Shown in pieces: positions 45,101-54,774 of a stretch of DNA of 64,000 nucleotides. The number at the start of each line of letters is the position of its first letter. The first letter of the stretch is position 1. Origin of the DNA: Biomphalaria glabrata (taxonomy: Eukaryota > Mollusca > Gastropoda > Planorbidae); the NCBI RefSeq assembly GCF_947242115.1, contig NC_074713.1, positions 11,848,001 through 11,912,000 on the forward strand, written 5' to 3'. The notes under the pieces are model-generated. The model was not told the origin of the DNA. It was given only the letters and a program-made list of their open reading frames with translations, and made no database searches. A program made the translations under genes and the position numbers.

Positions 45101-48100
45101 ACAAGCTCAGCATATAAGATATCTTTCGGGATTCTACCATCTGGCATGCGGGTGACATGTCCGAGCCAGCGTAATCTTCTTTGTGTCAGGAGAGCATACA
45201 TGCTGTTCATATTGGCCAATCTCAAAACTTCCTGATTGGAGACATGGTCCCTCCAAGAGATGCCCATTATGCGTCTCAGGCAGCGCAAGTGGAAACTATT
45301 CAATCTGTGCTCTTGGTACATGTATGTTGACCAGCTTTCACTGCCATAAAGGAGAGTGCTCACAACACAGGCGTTGTAGACTAGGATTTTGGTCGCTGTG
45401 GTCAATTTACCATTTTCCCAGACGCGCTTGGAGAGTTTTGCCAATGCTGTGGTAGCTTTTCCTATCCTTTTTGTCAGCTCGATGTCTAAGTCTAGGTTAC
45501 TGACAATTGTTGAACCCAAGTAGGTAAATTCCTGCACCACTGAAAGGGTGTGGTTCCCAATTTGTATTATAGGTATTTCTGCGACGTCTTGTGCCAGGAT
45601 TTCGGTCTTGGAGAGACTTATAGTAAGGCTAAATTCTTGACAAGCAGCTGCTAAGGCGTTCACTAGCTTCTGTAGACCTCCTTGTGAGTGAGATACGAGT
45701 GCCGCGTCATCGGCAAACAGCAGCTCCCTTATCAAGATACGACGCCTTTTCGTTTTGGCTTTAAGACGTGCCAGGTTAAAGAGCCTTCCATCGGATCTGC
45801 TATGGATATATATTCCGTCTTCCAGGGATTTAAAAGCACTGGTTTCAAAGGTTGTCATGGCCAGGGGTGTCAATGGGGTTAAGCTCCCATTGTCTATAAA
45901 GTACTCCTAATGGCATGCGTCTCAAATAGCCTCTGACAACTAAGTCCAGCACCTGGCCTGCTCGTGTGGCTTAGATATTAAGCCCGGCGAAACTGCTCTT
46001 ACTAACAGGTGAAGGGGTGAAGGCGGATACCTGGCGCCACAAAACCGGGAGCTTCGGGCAGATGGAGCTCGTCAGCCTAGTAAGGCAGTTCATCTAGGAG
46101 AGGGGTACTCTGACTTCAAACCCCCGCTGCCTTGCGGTACTGAGGCTTCAGGATACAACCTCGAGGAGAAATCAGGAGTGAAGCCCCTTAGGCGTTGGGA
46201 GTATCAGCTACGAAATTCCCTCCGGCAGCTTCTGCAACTGAGTTGGAAGTGCACTGTATGTACCAGTTATCTCTCTATCACTTTCATAGCCTAGTCCCCT
46301 ATGTATCAGTTATCTCTCTATCACTTTCATAGCCTAGTCTCCTATGTATCAGTTATCTCTATCACTTTCATAGCCTAGTCCCCTATGTACCAGTTATCTC
46401 TCTATCACTTTCATAGCCTAGTCCCCTATGTACCATTTATCTCTCTATCACTTTCATAGCCTAGTACCCTATGTACCAGTTATCTCTCTATCACTTTCAT
46501 AGCCTAGTACCCTATGTAGGCCTACCAGTTATCTCTTTATCACTTTCATAGCCTAGTCCCCTATGTATTAGTTATCTCTCTATCACTTTCATAGCCTAGT
46601 ACCCTATGTAGGCCTACCAGTTATCTCTTTATCACTTTCATAGCCTAGTCCCCTATGTATTAGTTATCTCTCTATCACTTTCATAGCCTAGTCCCCTATG
46701 TACCAGTTATATCTCTATCACTTTCATAGCCTAGTCCCCTATGTACCAGTTATCTCTCTATCACTTTCATAGCCTAGTCCTTTATGTACCAGTTATCTCT
46801 CTATCACTTTCATAGCCTAGTCCCCTATGTACCAGTTATCTCTATCACTTTCATAGCCTAGTCCCCTTGTACCAGTTATCTCTCTATCACTTTCATAGCC
46901 TAGTCCCCTATATACCAGTTATCTCCCTATCACTTTCATAGCCTAGTCCCCTATGTACCAGTTATCTCTATCACTTTCATAGCCTAGTCCCCTATGTAGC
47001 CTACCAGTTAATCTCCCTATCACTTTCATAGCCTAGTCCCCTATGTACCAGTTATCTCTCTATCACTTTCATAGCCTAGTCCCCTATTCTTCTTTTCAGA
47101 GTTGTCATCTTTGCAGTTTTGCTTCATCTGCCTCTATATCTCCCTGTCCTTTGTCCCATCTTCTTGACAAATGGAGACTATAGCCTAACGATCTTTTGTT
47201 TCAACCTCTTTTCTTGCATAAAGACGAAATTAAATTTTCTACGAGTGTTTGTTTGAATAATCTCGAATCGATTTTCTGCACCAAAAAAATGATATACTAG
47301 TGAAGACTTGGGTTTTGAATTTCGGAATTTTTGGGACGCCCATGAGTTCAAACTAATGGGTACCTAACATTAATTTGGGAAAGGCGGGTGGTCGTTGATT
47401 TTGCCACGTGACACCCTTGTTAACTGTCGGCCTTATAAATCCAAGGGTCAGAAAGAGATACTTTTTTTTTTTTACTTATTGACTAAACAATATTGGAATG
47501 TCTACCAATAACTGTGGTGAGCTGCTCGGGTGTCCCATGATAATATGTTGTATAAGTTGCATTAGTCTGCGGTGTTGGTGTTTGTTTACATTTGTGAATA
47601 AGACACAACTCAAGTTGATGAAGTTTATATTTGACTAGAACGTAATTATCTTCTCTTTGGAAGGAACATAAGATAGTTGATCAACACAGTAGCGTAGATG
47701 AATAGTGTATTTGTGTTTAAAGAGTGTGTTGGCGTATTTCTGATGTAATCATGAGTAACATTATGGCAGAGAAGTTGTCTGTATAGGCTGGATAAATTGA
47801 GGTCAATCGCGTACATATGGTGGAGTGGATGGGGGATTTTAACCCCCCGGGGCAACCACATGAGAGGGGGGGCATATGAGTGGGTTTTTTTACATTAAAT
47901 ATTACGCGAAAGGCAGAAGCCCCCAAAGAGGTCAACCTCCCCGGGCCCCTAAATGATGGAAAATTCCTAACTACGCCCCTGATTGAGGTTATGAATAGTG
48001 GGAAGTACTACAAGCCGGAGTCGAGAGACAGAAAGACGTGAAGTGATTTGTATTTTCACTATTTCGTTTGTGTTTTCATATACATCTACATTGAAGTGAA

Positions 48101-48926
48101 AGCTGTGTATCTTATCTTATAAATCGTATCTTATAAATTACAGACCTTCCTTCAAAAGAAAAGATAATTACGTCCACGTGTTAATCCAGTCCTGCCTAAA
48201 CTACTGTTTATACAAAATATAAGCCATGTTGTTTAGAAAGAAGTTCGTTCAAGTTTGATTGAAGTTTGGCATTAAGAAATGTAGACGTCAACTGCTTAGT
48301 CGGACTACATGACTGGAATTACAACCCGACGACAGTGTATCAACAAATGAAAGTGTTTTATGTCAAACTCCTTTTTTATAGCTAGAACTAGCCTCTACGA
48401 AGTCTTATTTCCAACTGGATATTTCACAGTGTCACTTTGTCAATTATGCCTCTTCTTGTTTTTGAATGTAGCGTTACAATAAAACTTGGGTATGTTATGC
48501 ATAACTTATTGTTGTTAACTGTGAGATATTATGAAACATAATTTACTGGAAGATGTTGGCCCCCTATGCGTGTGTGTTGCGGAAAGGGGAAGGGGGGGGT
48601 ATCATGAGTGCTTGTATCTTTGTCTCATTGCAGCTTCGAGCTCATTATTCAAATTAAAAAAAAACTATTTATATGCTTTAAAATGTAATACACAGTTTCC
48701 TTTTGTTTCTCTTGTTTTTCCATAAAGGAATCCTGAACCACCAGTTTTAAAGGAATTGATTAACAGTTGGCCTAATTACGATCTCCGCAGTGCCAAATAC
48801 TTGGATTTCAAGCCTAGACCGATTGTCCAGGAATATTTGGACAGAGAGAAGAGAGAGCTATGGGAGAAAAGTGTGCCCAACTTGGCCAGAAACTTAGAGA
48901 AAAGTTCTGGACACACTGAGTTGTAA
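42115..48926 (+). CDS. Type-B carboxylesterase, 3 exons, 577 aa, ER-retained (HTEL)
   Basis: Exons 42115-42331, 42931-44248 and 48728-48926 join in frame to 577 residues plus stop, the normal size for the family. Residues 1-22 (MTRLKVALLSALCCFIALVE) are a signal peptide. Family marks: FLGIPYAKPPLGELRF near 50-65, SEDCLFLNVFV, oxyanion-hole HGGGF (about 125-129), nucleophile Ser206 in GESAGGSS, acidic residue Glu341 in NNNEQQG, His463 in GMIHGLDIVYLL. All three catalytic residues are present, so an active hydrolase of carboxylic esters is expected. The protein ends in HTEL, the ER-retrieval type used by vertebrate liver carboxylesterases, which places it in the ER lumen. Acetylcholinesterase is unlikely given this tail. 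Intron 2 (4.5 kb) holds a LINE and a minisatellite. AATAAA lies at 48997-49007. Confidence 0.95.
44470..44719. other. GC-richer unassigned block in esterase intron 2
   Basis: This 250-bp block is denser in G and C than its surroundings and open on both strands (plus 44565-44762, minus 44477-44767). Neither translation resembles the esterase or another family I know. It ends at the 14-bp duplication that marks the LINE insertion, so it predates the LINE. Confidence 0.4.
44706..46259 (-). mobile_element. LINE with intact ends, large internal deletion and 14-bp target duplication
   Basis: The 14-bp sequence GAAGTGCACTGTAT occurs at 44706-44719 and again at 46246-46259, directly flanking the element at 44720-46245. 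On the minus strand the element starts with a ~370-bp GC-rich leader (CAACTCAGTTGCAGAAGCTG at its start). It then passes straight into a 369-codon frame (45873-44764) carrying only the end of the reverse transcriptase: AFKSLEDGIYIHSRSDG, the LLFADDAAL box, TYLGSTI, LLYGSESW, LRRIMGISWRDHVSN, LRWLGHVTRM, and a terminal C2H2 finger CTNCGKVCRSRIGLISH. Endonuclease and most of RT are absent, although both element ends are present. The remaining frame has no internal stop. It lies antisense in esterase intron 2. Confidence 0.9.
46258..47092. repeat. 43-bp minisatellite, about 19 copies
   Basis: Unit GTACCAGTTATCTCTCTATC then ACTTTCATAGCCTAGTCCCC then TAT. Some units lack CT or carry an added AGGCCT (GTAGGCCTACC). 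The array begins exactly at the 14-bp duplication of the neighbouring LINE, so the LINE inserted at the array edge. Confidence 0.96.
47300..47465 (+). mobile_element. 5'-truncated SINE (same family as 57394-57657)
   Basis: GTGAAGACTTGGGTTTTGAA, TTTCGG, AACTAATGGGTACCTAACAT, GGTGGTCGTTGATTTTGCC, ACGTGACACCCTTGTTAACT and AGGGTCAGAAAGAGATAC follow the body of the SINE at 57394. The tRNA-related head is missing. Confidence 0.75.
47800..47984 (-). mobile_element. Right end of a CAGGGGCGTAG-type DNA element
   Basis: Ends in CTAACTACGCCCCTG (reverse complement CAGGGGCGTAGTTAG) next to GC-rich GGGCCC and CCCCGGG sequence. A left partner with a matching target duplication was not found. Confidence 0.45.
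48110..48205 (-). mobile_element. LINE family X tail
   Basis: GTATCTTATCTTATAAATC, TTATAAATTACAGACC and AAAGATAATTACGTCCACG is the reversed tail of family X. Confidence 0.65.
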
Positions 48927-48996
48927 AAAAAAAAGAAAAAACAACTTTGAATGTCATTAATCAAAATAATTGTATACAAATGTAATCCATAGTATA

Positions 48997-49007
48997 AATA
49001 AAATAAA
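48997..49007 (+). terminator. Polyadenylation signals of the esterase
   Basis: Two overlapping AATAAA hexamers in AAATAAAATAAA, about 70 nt after the stop codon. Confidence 0.7.
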
Positions 49008-49057
49008 CCTAAACGGACTTGCGTTGTTTTAATGGATTTTATGAAAACCAGTTTTAC

Positions 49058-49062
<5 letters not shown>

Positions 49063-49092
<30 letters not shown>

Positions 49093-49422
49093 GCCTTTGT
49101 ATAGCGCGTCCTCCATCCTCTAATATGGTTCTATGGGTCTATATAAAATACTTAGTGGACTCTGGTCCAGTCTCGTATTTGGACACTGTGTAAAGAAGAC
49201 TTCCATGATACCTCTAGGTGCTCAGCAAACACAACTCGAGTCTAATGTGGAATAAAAAAAGCAACAACATAGTCTTAGAACTTAAGCCTCTCACTTAGGT
49301 ACACCGTACCCATCACTTAGGTACACAGTACCCATCACTTAGGTACACCGTACCCATCACTTAGGTACACGTACCCATCACTTAGGTACACCGTACCCAT
49401 CACTTAGGTACACCGTATCCAT
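49063..49422. repeat. (ATT)n run and 22-bp tandem repeat
   Basis: An (ATT)n run at about 49060-49092 probably is a LINE tail. At 49292-49422 the unit CACTTAGGTACACCGTACCC plus AT repeats six times; each unit contains the imperfect palindrome GGTACACCGTACC. Confidence 0.9.
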
Positions 49423-49494
49423 GGAAATGATTATACTACTTAGCAATACATTCTCTTTCTCTCTCTCTCTCTGTCTTACAGGGCTTTACATTAG

Positions 49495-49675
49495 TTCAGT
49501 ATATATTAGAATTTCTTCCCTAGTGCTATTAGAGCACGGAATGGGCTGCCTGAGCCAGCCAGATAAACCAATGGCTTGACAGAATCTAAGTCATTCGTTA
49601 ACATGCATGATTGAATGCATGACGCGTAGCATGTAGTCATCGTTTTGAAGTAACTTCTGTATTATATATATGTAT
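49495..49675 (+). mobile_element. LINE family X 3' end
   Basis: TTCTTCCCTAGTGCTATTAG, GGAATGGGCTGCCTGAGCC (W N G L P E in frame), AACATGCATGATTG and AAGTAACTTCTGTATTATAT match 38610-38770. Confidence 0.8.
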
Positions 49676-49684
49676 ATATAGATA

Positions 49685-49921
49685 TATTCGGGCAGTATTT
49701 CACATGACCACGCAAACCCAGTTGCGACCTACACATTTCGCCGCATCTTTCGCAGACTAAGTCATTGATTGCTGGAGGTCTTCGTTGTATGCAGCTGTCA
49801 ACGGCAAGATTTAAATATGTGCCCCACAATCTTCGTGATTAAATATGTGCCCCACAATCTTCGTGATTAAATATGTACCCTACAATCTTCGTGATTAAAT
49901 ATGTGCCCCACAATCTTCGTG
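49685..49921 (-). mobile_element. C2H2-LINE tail followed by a 28-bp tandem repeat
   Basis: 49695-49765 reversed encodes the CGK-C-QLGL finger of the C2H2-tailed LINE (plus strand ACGCAAACCCAGTTGCGACC). Right after it, at about 49811-49921, ATTAAATATGTGCCCCACAA plus TCTTCGTG repeats four times. Confidence 0.7.
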
Positions 49922-50112
49922 AGAGCTTTCTATAGTTGTCTGTTTCATAGGAAATCTGCTTCCATCTGCCTTCTACTATGTTAGTGAGAGCATTATGGAT
50001 ACAATAACTTAACCTATAGTAATGTAATTCAGCTTATGCAGGAAGCATATGCCGTATAGCCTTGTAGATATACGAACAGATTATAATATATAGCCTATAT
50101 AGAACTATAGAT

Positions 50113-50214
50113 CACTAGCGGATCCAGAACTTTGGAGTGGGGGGGGGCGATTTTTTTTCAAACCCTAACCCTAGCGCCCAGTAAACCCTAACCCTATGCA
50201 TAAACGTGCGTACA

Positions 50215-50293
<79 letters not shown>

Positions 50294-52420
50294 AATCTTA
50301 AAAAAGCAGTGTTTCTCAACCTTCGGCGAAAAAAAAAAACCCAGTCATATTGAGGCCTTTCTTTTGCAAGCTTGGGGGTCTGGGGGAACGCTGTATGCTT
50401 CTCCAGTGAGGTTCGGGGAGAAGCCCCGCCACCAAAATCGTTTTCTTGCATTCTTCACTGAAGAAAAGTATTCTCTGACATCTACAGCACATTATTAATC
50501 AATAGAGTTCGGGGCGAAGCCCCGACGCCAAAACCGTTTTCTTGCATTCTTCACTGCAGAAACGCATTCTCCTGACATCTACAGCCCATTAATCATCAGT
50601 GGAGTTCGGGGCGAAGCCCCGACGCCAAAAGTGTTTTCTTGCATTCTTCACTGAAGAAAAGTATTCTCCTGACATCTACAGCTTATTATCAATCAATGGA
50701 GTTCGGGGCGAAGCCCCGACGCCAAAAGCGTTTTCTTGCATTCTTCACTGCAGAAACGCATTCTCCTGACACCTACAGCTCATTAATCATTAGTGGAGTT
50801 CGGGGCGAAGCCCCGACGCCAAAAGCGTTTTTTTGCATTTTTCACTGCAGAAACGCATTCTCCTGACATCTACAGCTCATTACTCATCAGTAAAGTTCGG
50901 GGCGAAGCCCCGACCACATAAGTGTTTTCTTGCATTCTTCACCGAAGAAACGCATTCTCCTGACCTAAAGCTCCCTATTAAAAAGGGACCTTTTGAATAC
51001 TGTTGTAAACTATTCTAATATGAATTTATAGGCCCTTAATACATTGCAAATAAAACCGATTTGTTCCTTGAAAAGATTAGCTACCCCACATATTTAGATT
51101 AAGGCTTTGAGGATCGCCGCCGAAGAAAAAATTATTCGATAAATAATATTCAATATAATTCAAGCGTAAATTGTGAGATATAGTCCCAAATTTATGTAAC
51201 TTGAAGATATCAGATTGAGCAAAGGTCGGAAAAGGCGACTAAGAATTTTTTTTTTTTTTTTTTTGCTTTAGAACTCATCTCAATCGTGACTCTTGTAATG
51301 AAAAATTTCGTTTGAATTCTAACTTTTCCAAAGCAAAGCCTTTCTTAAAATAATTATGATAAATTCATGTGAAATTACATAAACTCTGTCTGGGAGGGCC
51401 GATAGAGTGAAAACGATCCTTTTTATAATTTCTGCTAATAATTGCATTTGGCATTAAAGAATAGGAGTGGGGCGACTCGATATAAGAATTTAATTTATAG
51501 CATATATAAATTATATCAGTGACAGATTTTTTTTTATTTTGTAATTTCTTAACTATAATACAAAAAGAAAAAGTATTTGTTTGTCGATGGGAGGGAAGGC
51601 GATTGCATGTATCGCCCCTCCCACCTGGTACAAACCTTTTTCATTTTATATTTAATAATCATAAAATTTGAGATTAGAGTGTGGTGCGATATAATATACA
51701 ATGGATTCACATATCAATACGTAGTTTATATTATATAGATATTCAACTAATTGTGTTTGCAAACTTTGACTTCTCCATAAAAATAGGACCGCCCCCCCCC
51801 ACTAAGAGGGCTAGAGTGGGGAGGGCAGTACAAGTAATCGCATACTCCCTACCCCACCGAATCGGCCAAAATACCTGAAGGGGAGAGACATAATATATAT
51901 TTTATATATTAATTCAACTAATTTTGTTCACAAACTATGATTTGTCCATAAAAGTAGGACCGCCCCCCCCCCCACTCAAAGGGTTTAGGTGGGAAGGGCA
52001 GTAGAGGTATTCGCCCCCCCCCCCCAAATCGGTCAACAGAGGAACGACATAATATAAAGATCGGTTAAAATATCAATAACAAGTTTTAATCATATAGATA
52101 TTTAATTGATTCTGTTAGCAAGCTGTGATTTCTAGAAATAAATTGGACCGCCCCCCCCACTCAAAAGTTTATTGTGGGGGGGGGGGGCGGATTGATGTCA
52201 CCGCCCCCTCCCGACCCCACTAAATCGGCCAACATACTAGATGGGGGGGCGAAATAATCTAAAAATATGTTGAAAATATAAATAATTAGTAGGCCTATAT
52301 ATTATTAGCATAAGTAATAAATTCGTATACAAACTGTGTGAATTCTAATCTAAAATTCGTCGGCCGAGTGGGGGGGGGGGGGCGATCGCCCCTACCGCCC
52401 CCCCCCTGGATCCGCCAGTG
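50113..52420. mobile_element. 2.3-kb non-coding TIR element made of internal tandem repeats, 8-bp TSD
   Basis: The left end CACTAGCGGATCCAG and right end CTGGATCCGCCAGTG are 15-bp inverted repeats with one mismatch. Both are flanked by a perfect 8-bp duplication CTATAGAT (50105-50112 and 52421-52428). Interior, left to right: a G-run, two AAACCCTAACCCTA stretches, a (TA)n run to about 50290, six ~97-bp units (50405-50975) and then four to five ~175-bp degenerate units with long C- or G-runs (about 51540-52400). No protein frame is present beyond repeat artefacts. The 8-bp duplication fits hAT or a few other superfamilies; the terminal sequence alone does not decide. Confidence 0.9.
50405..50975. 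repeat. ~97-bp tandem repeat, six copies, each with a GC hairpin
   Basis: Each unit carries TTCGGGGCGAAGCCCCGA, whose TCGGGGC and GCCCCGA arms pair perfectly around GAA, followed by a T-rich part (GCGTTTTCTTGCATTCTTCA) and ACGCATTCTCCTGACATC. The first copy is slightly diverged (TTCGGGGAGAAGCCCCGCC). Confidence 0.95.
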
Positions 52421-52428
52421 CTATAGAT

Positions 52429-54340
52429 CCAGTCTTGTGAGAAACTCATTTTCTTTCATGTTAATAAGATTAAACCATTTCTGATGACGGCTTCCTTATC
52501 TCTTTGCAAAAGTATTTTCATAAATGGCTGCAAAACGATATGAATAGCTAGCTTTTGGGTGTATCCGGTGTACAGTGTAAAGGTAGTGCTGTTAAGCTAT
52601 CTTACCGGCAGTAGTTGTATTTAGCACGTTTTAGAACTGCGTGCAAACAGCAGAATGACATTTTCAAATTTCTTCCATTTGTATTTCATATATTTTATTG
52701 AGTTGCCAATTTAGCATTCATGACATTGTTAGGTTAATTGTGAAAATCATCAGCTGTTTATCTAAAAGACTCCCTGTTATATTTGACATTTGAAGGAAAA
52801 TCGTAAATTGTCATTTTAATCTGAGGTTTGTATGGCTGTCACTAATTTTAATCTGAGGTTTGTATGGCTGTCACTAATTTTAATCTGAGGTTTGTATGGC
52901 TTTCACTAATTTTAATCTGAGGTTTGTATGGCTGTCACTAATTTTAATCACCACTTTGGCAAATAACGTATCATTTTTGGCTAACTCAAAAGAGGTGAAA
53001 TACTAATAACGAGTGTTTTGAAATATCAATAAAGATGATGAAACCTAATGCTATGGTGTGTGTTTGTATTGTTTGTTTTCTTGTAGTCTCCCTTGTTCTA
53101 CTGCTCAGTATGTTCACGTGTTTTTTCTCAAGTGTGTTATTAGTGTGTATTACAGTCTCTACAGTTACAGTTCATGACAATAAAATGGAGTTGTATCTTA
53201 AACAGCAGTGTTGTAATTAAATCTTAATTGATAATGTAACACCAGGCCTATATACAGCCGCATTTAAAAAAAGAGAGGCATGGCTGCTATGTCGCGTGGA
53301 ATGTGCTCTAGACTGTCGTCTCGATGACCCCCAATTCTAATTCTGCCCACCGTCATCCGCGTCATCTTGTGGAAAGTTTGGGCTTGGATGTGATCAATCT
53401 TCAATATGGATTGCAAAATTCGAAAAATGTAAAACAAACAAAAGCTAGAGCGACAGGAAGAGATGAAACTGCACCAGGCATCTAAACGTTCATAATTTTA
53501 GTCATGCCTTAATACAATGATGACCAAAATGTGGGCCAATATGTCTGCACAAAGTGTAGAAAATCACCATTAAAAAAGGTGAAAAATGTATCTTTACCTA
53601 CGTAAAGGCCCTGAATTTTTCTCTCATGGATAGGTACCATGACTTAATATTTGTGCGTTTATTAAATGGAACTCTGAATGTTGAATCTACCATTTTAAGT
53701 GAAAAGGTCTTCACTTTCTTGTGAAAGATGATAATAAGCCAACATGTTTGATTTGTAAAGAAAATGTGGCCGTTAAAAAAAATATATAAACAGATTATAA
53801 ATAAATATGACGGCATTCTTGCAAGGTTTGAGCTGCGAATAAAAAATGTGTTAAACTACGCCTAGAGATCATGGAGAATCGATGGGAATATTTACCACAA
53901 AGAGACAAGAAAATGAGTGGATGGTAAAGCTCACATTTTATGTAGAGAAACGAAGCCATTTTCTGAACCTAAAAAAGAAAATTAACTTCAAATATTCTAT
54001 TAATTAATGTAAGTACCAGATCTATGGATCTCAAATCAAATAGTTTCAGGTCAATTTCATTTCGCTTTTATATGTTTTCGTTCAAGTGACCCGCGACACG
54101 AATATTGGAAATTAAATTGGCCCGCAGGTCGAATTAGGTTGGGCATCACTGCCTTTATAGGTAGACTAGGTATATAATTTACAGAACAATATAGCCTATC
54201 ATCTAGTTGTTTTTTTGTTTTTTTGTGTGTGTGTGTGTGTTTTTTTTATAAAGACAATGTTAAATTTGATAATTCCTTTGGGAAAAACAGGTGAAAGAAA
54301 TCCCAACATCGTAACAGTGTGATTTTAATTGATATAAAAG

Positions 54341-54407
<67 letters not shown>

Positions 54408-54774
54408 ATATGTATTCTAGCTATCGACACTTTCCTATAAATAACATGCTTAATATAATGGCGTTACTCTTATTACTGAATCGGTCTTTCTATTGAGTTG
54501 GAGTCTACTAGCGGAGCAATCATTTTAACATATTAGGAAATGACGGCATATTTAAATCAACAAACATAACTATTAACTAATAAACTTTTGTAAATATAAA
54601 GAACTTATTAATTATCTAGAGCTTTTATTCATTTATAATGTTTATAGCTGATACAATAGTTCTGAATAAATAAATAAATAAGAAATCCGATAGTATAAAG
54701 TAAGTTAGCGAAAGAATTTGTAGACATGGCTGCAGAGGAAATCTTCGTTTCTCTTAGTTACACTCGAAAACAAA
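52429..54774. other. Intergenic interval between the TIR element and AK7
   Basis: Holds a 32-bp tandem repeat at about 52813-52948 (TTTTAATCTGAGGTTTGTAT, GGCTGTCACTAA, four copies) and a (TA)n run at 54343-54400 with a GT run nearby. The 61-codon frame at 53035-53220 begins with a hydrophobic stretch but has no further support as a gene. Confidence 0.6.

Noticed and set aside
50160-50200. AAACCCTAACCCTA stretches as an interstitial telomere
   Set aside because: Only two short copies inside a transposable element; too few units to call telomeric DNA.
50405-50975. CRISPR-like array: regular ~97-bp units with a hairpin in each
   Set aside because: The spacer-like parts are also near-identical, the setting is eukaryotic and no cas genes exist; this is a tandem repeat in a transposon.
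53035-53220. 61-codon frame with a hydrophobic start as a small secreted protein
   Set aside because: No following domain, no promoter elements, low-complexity surroundings.
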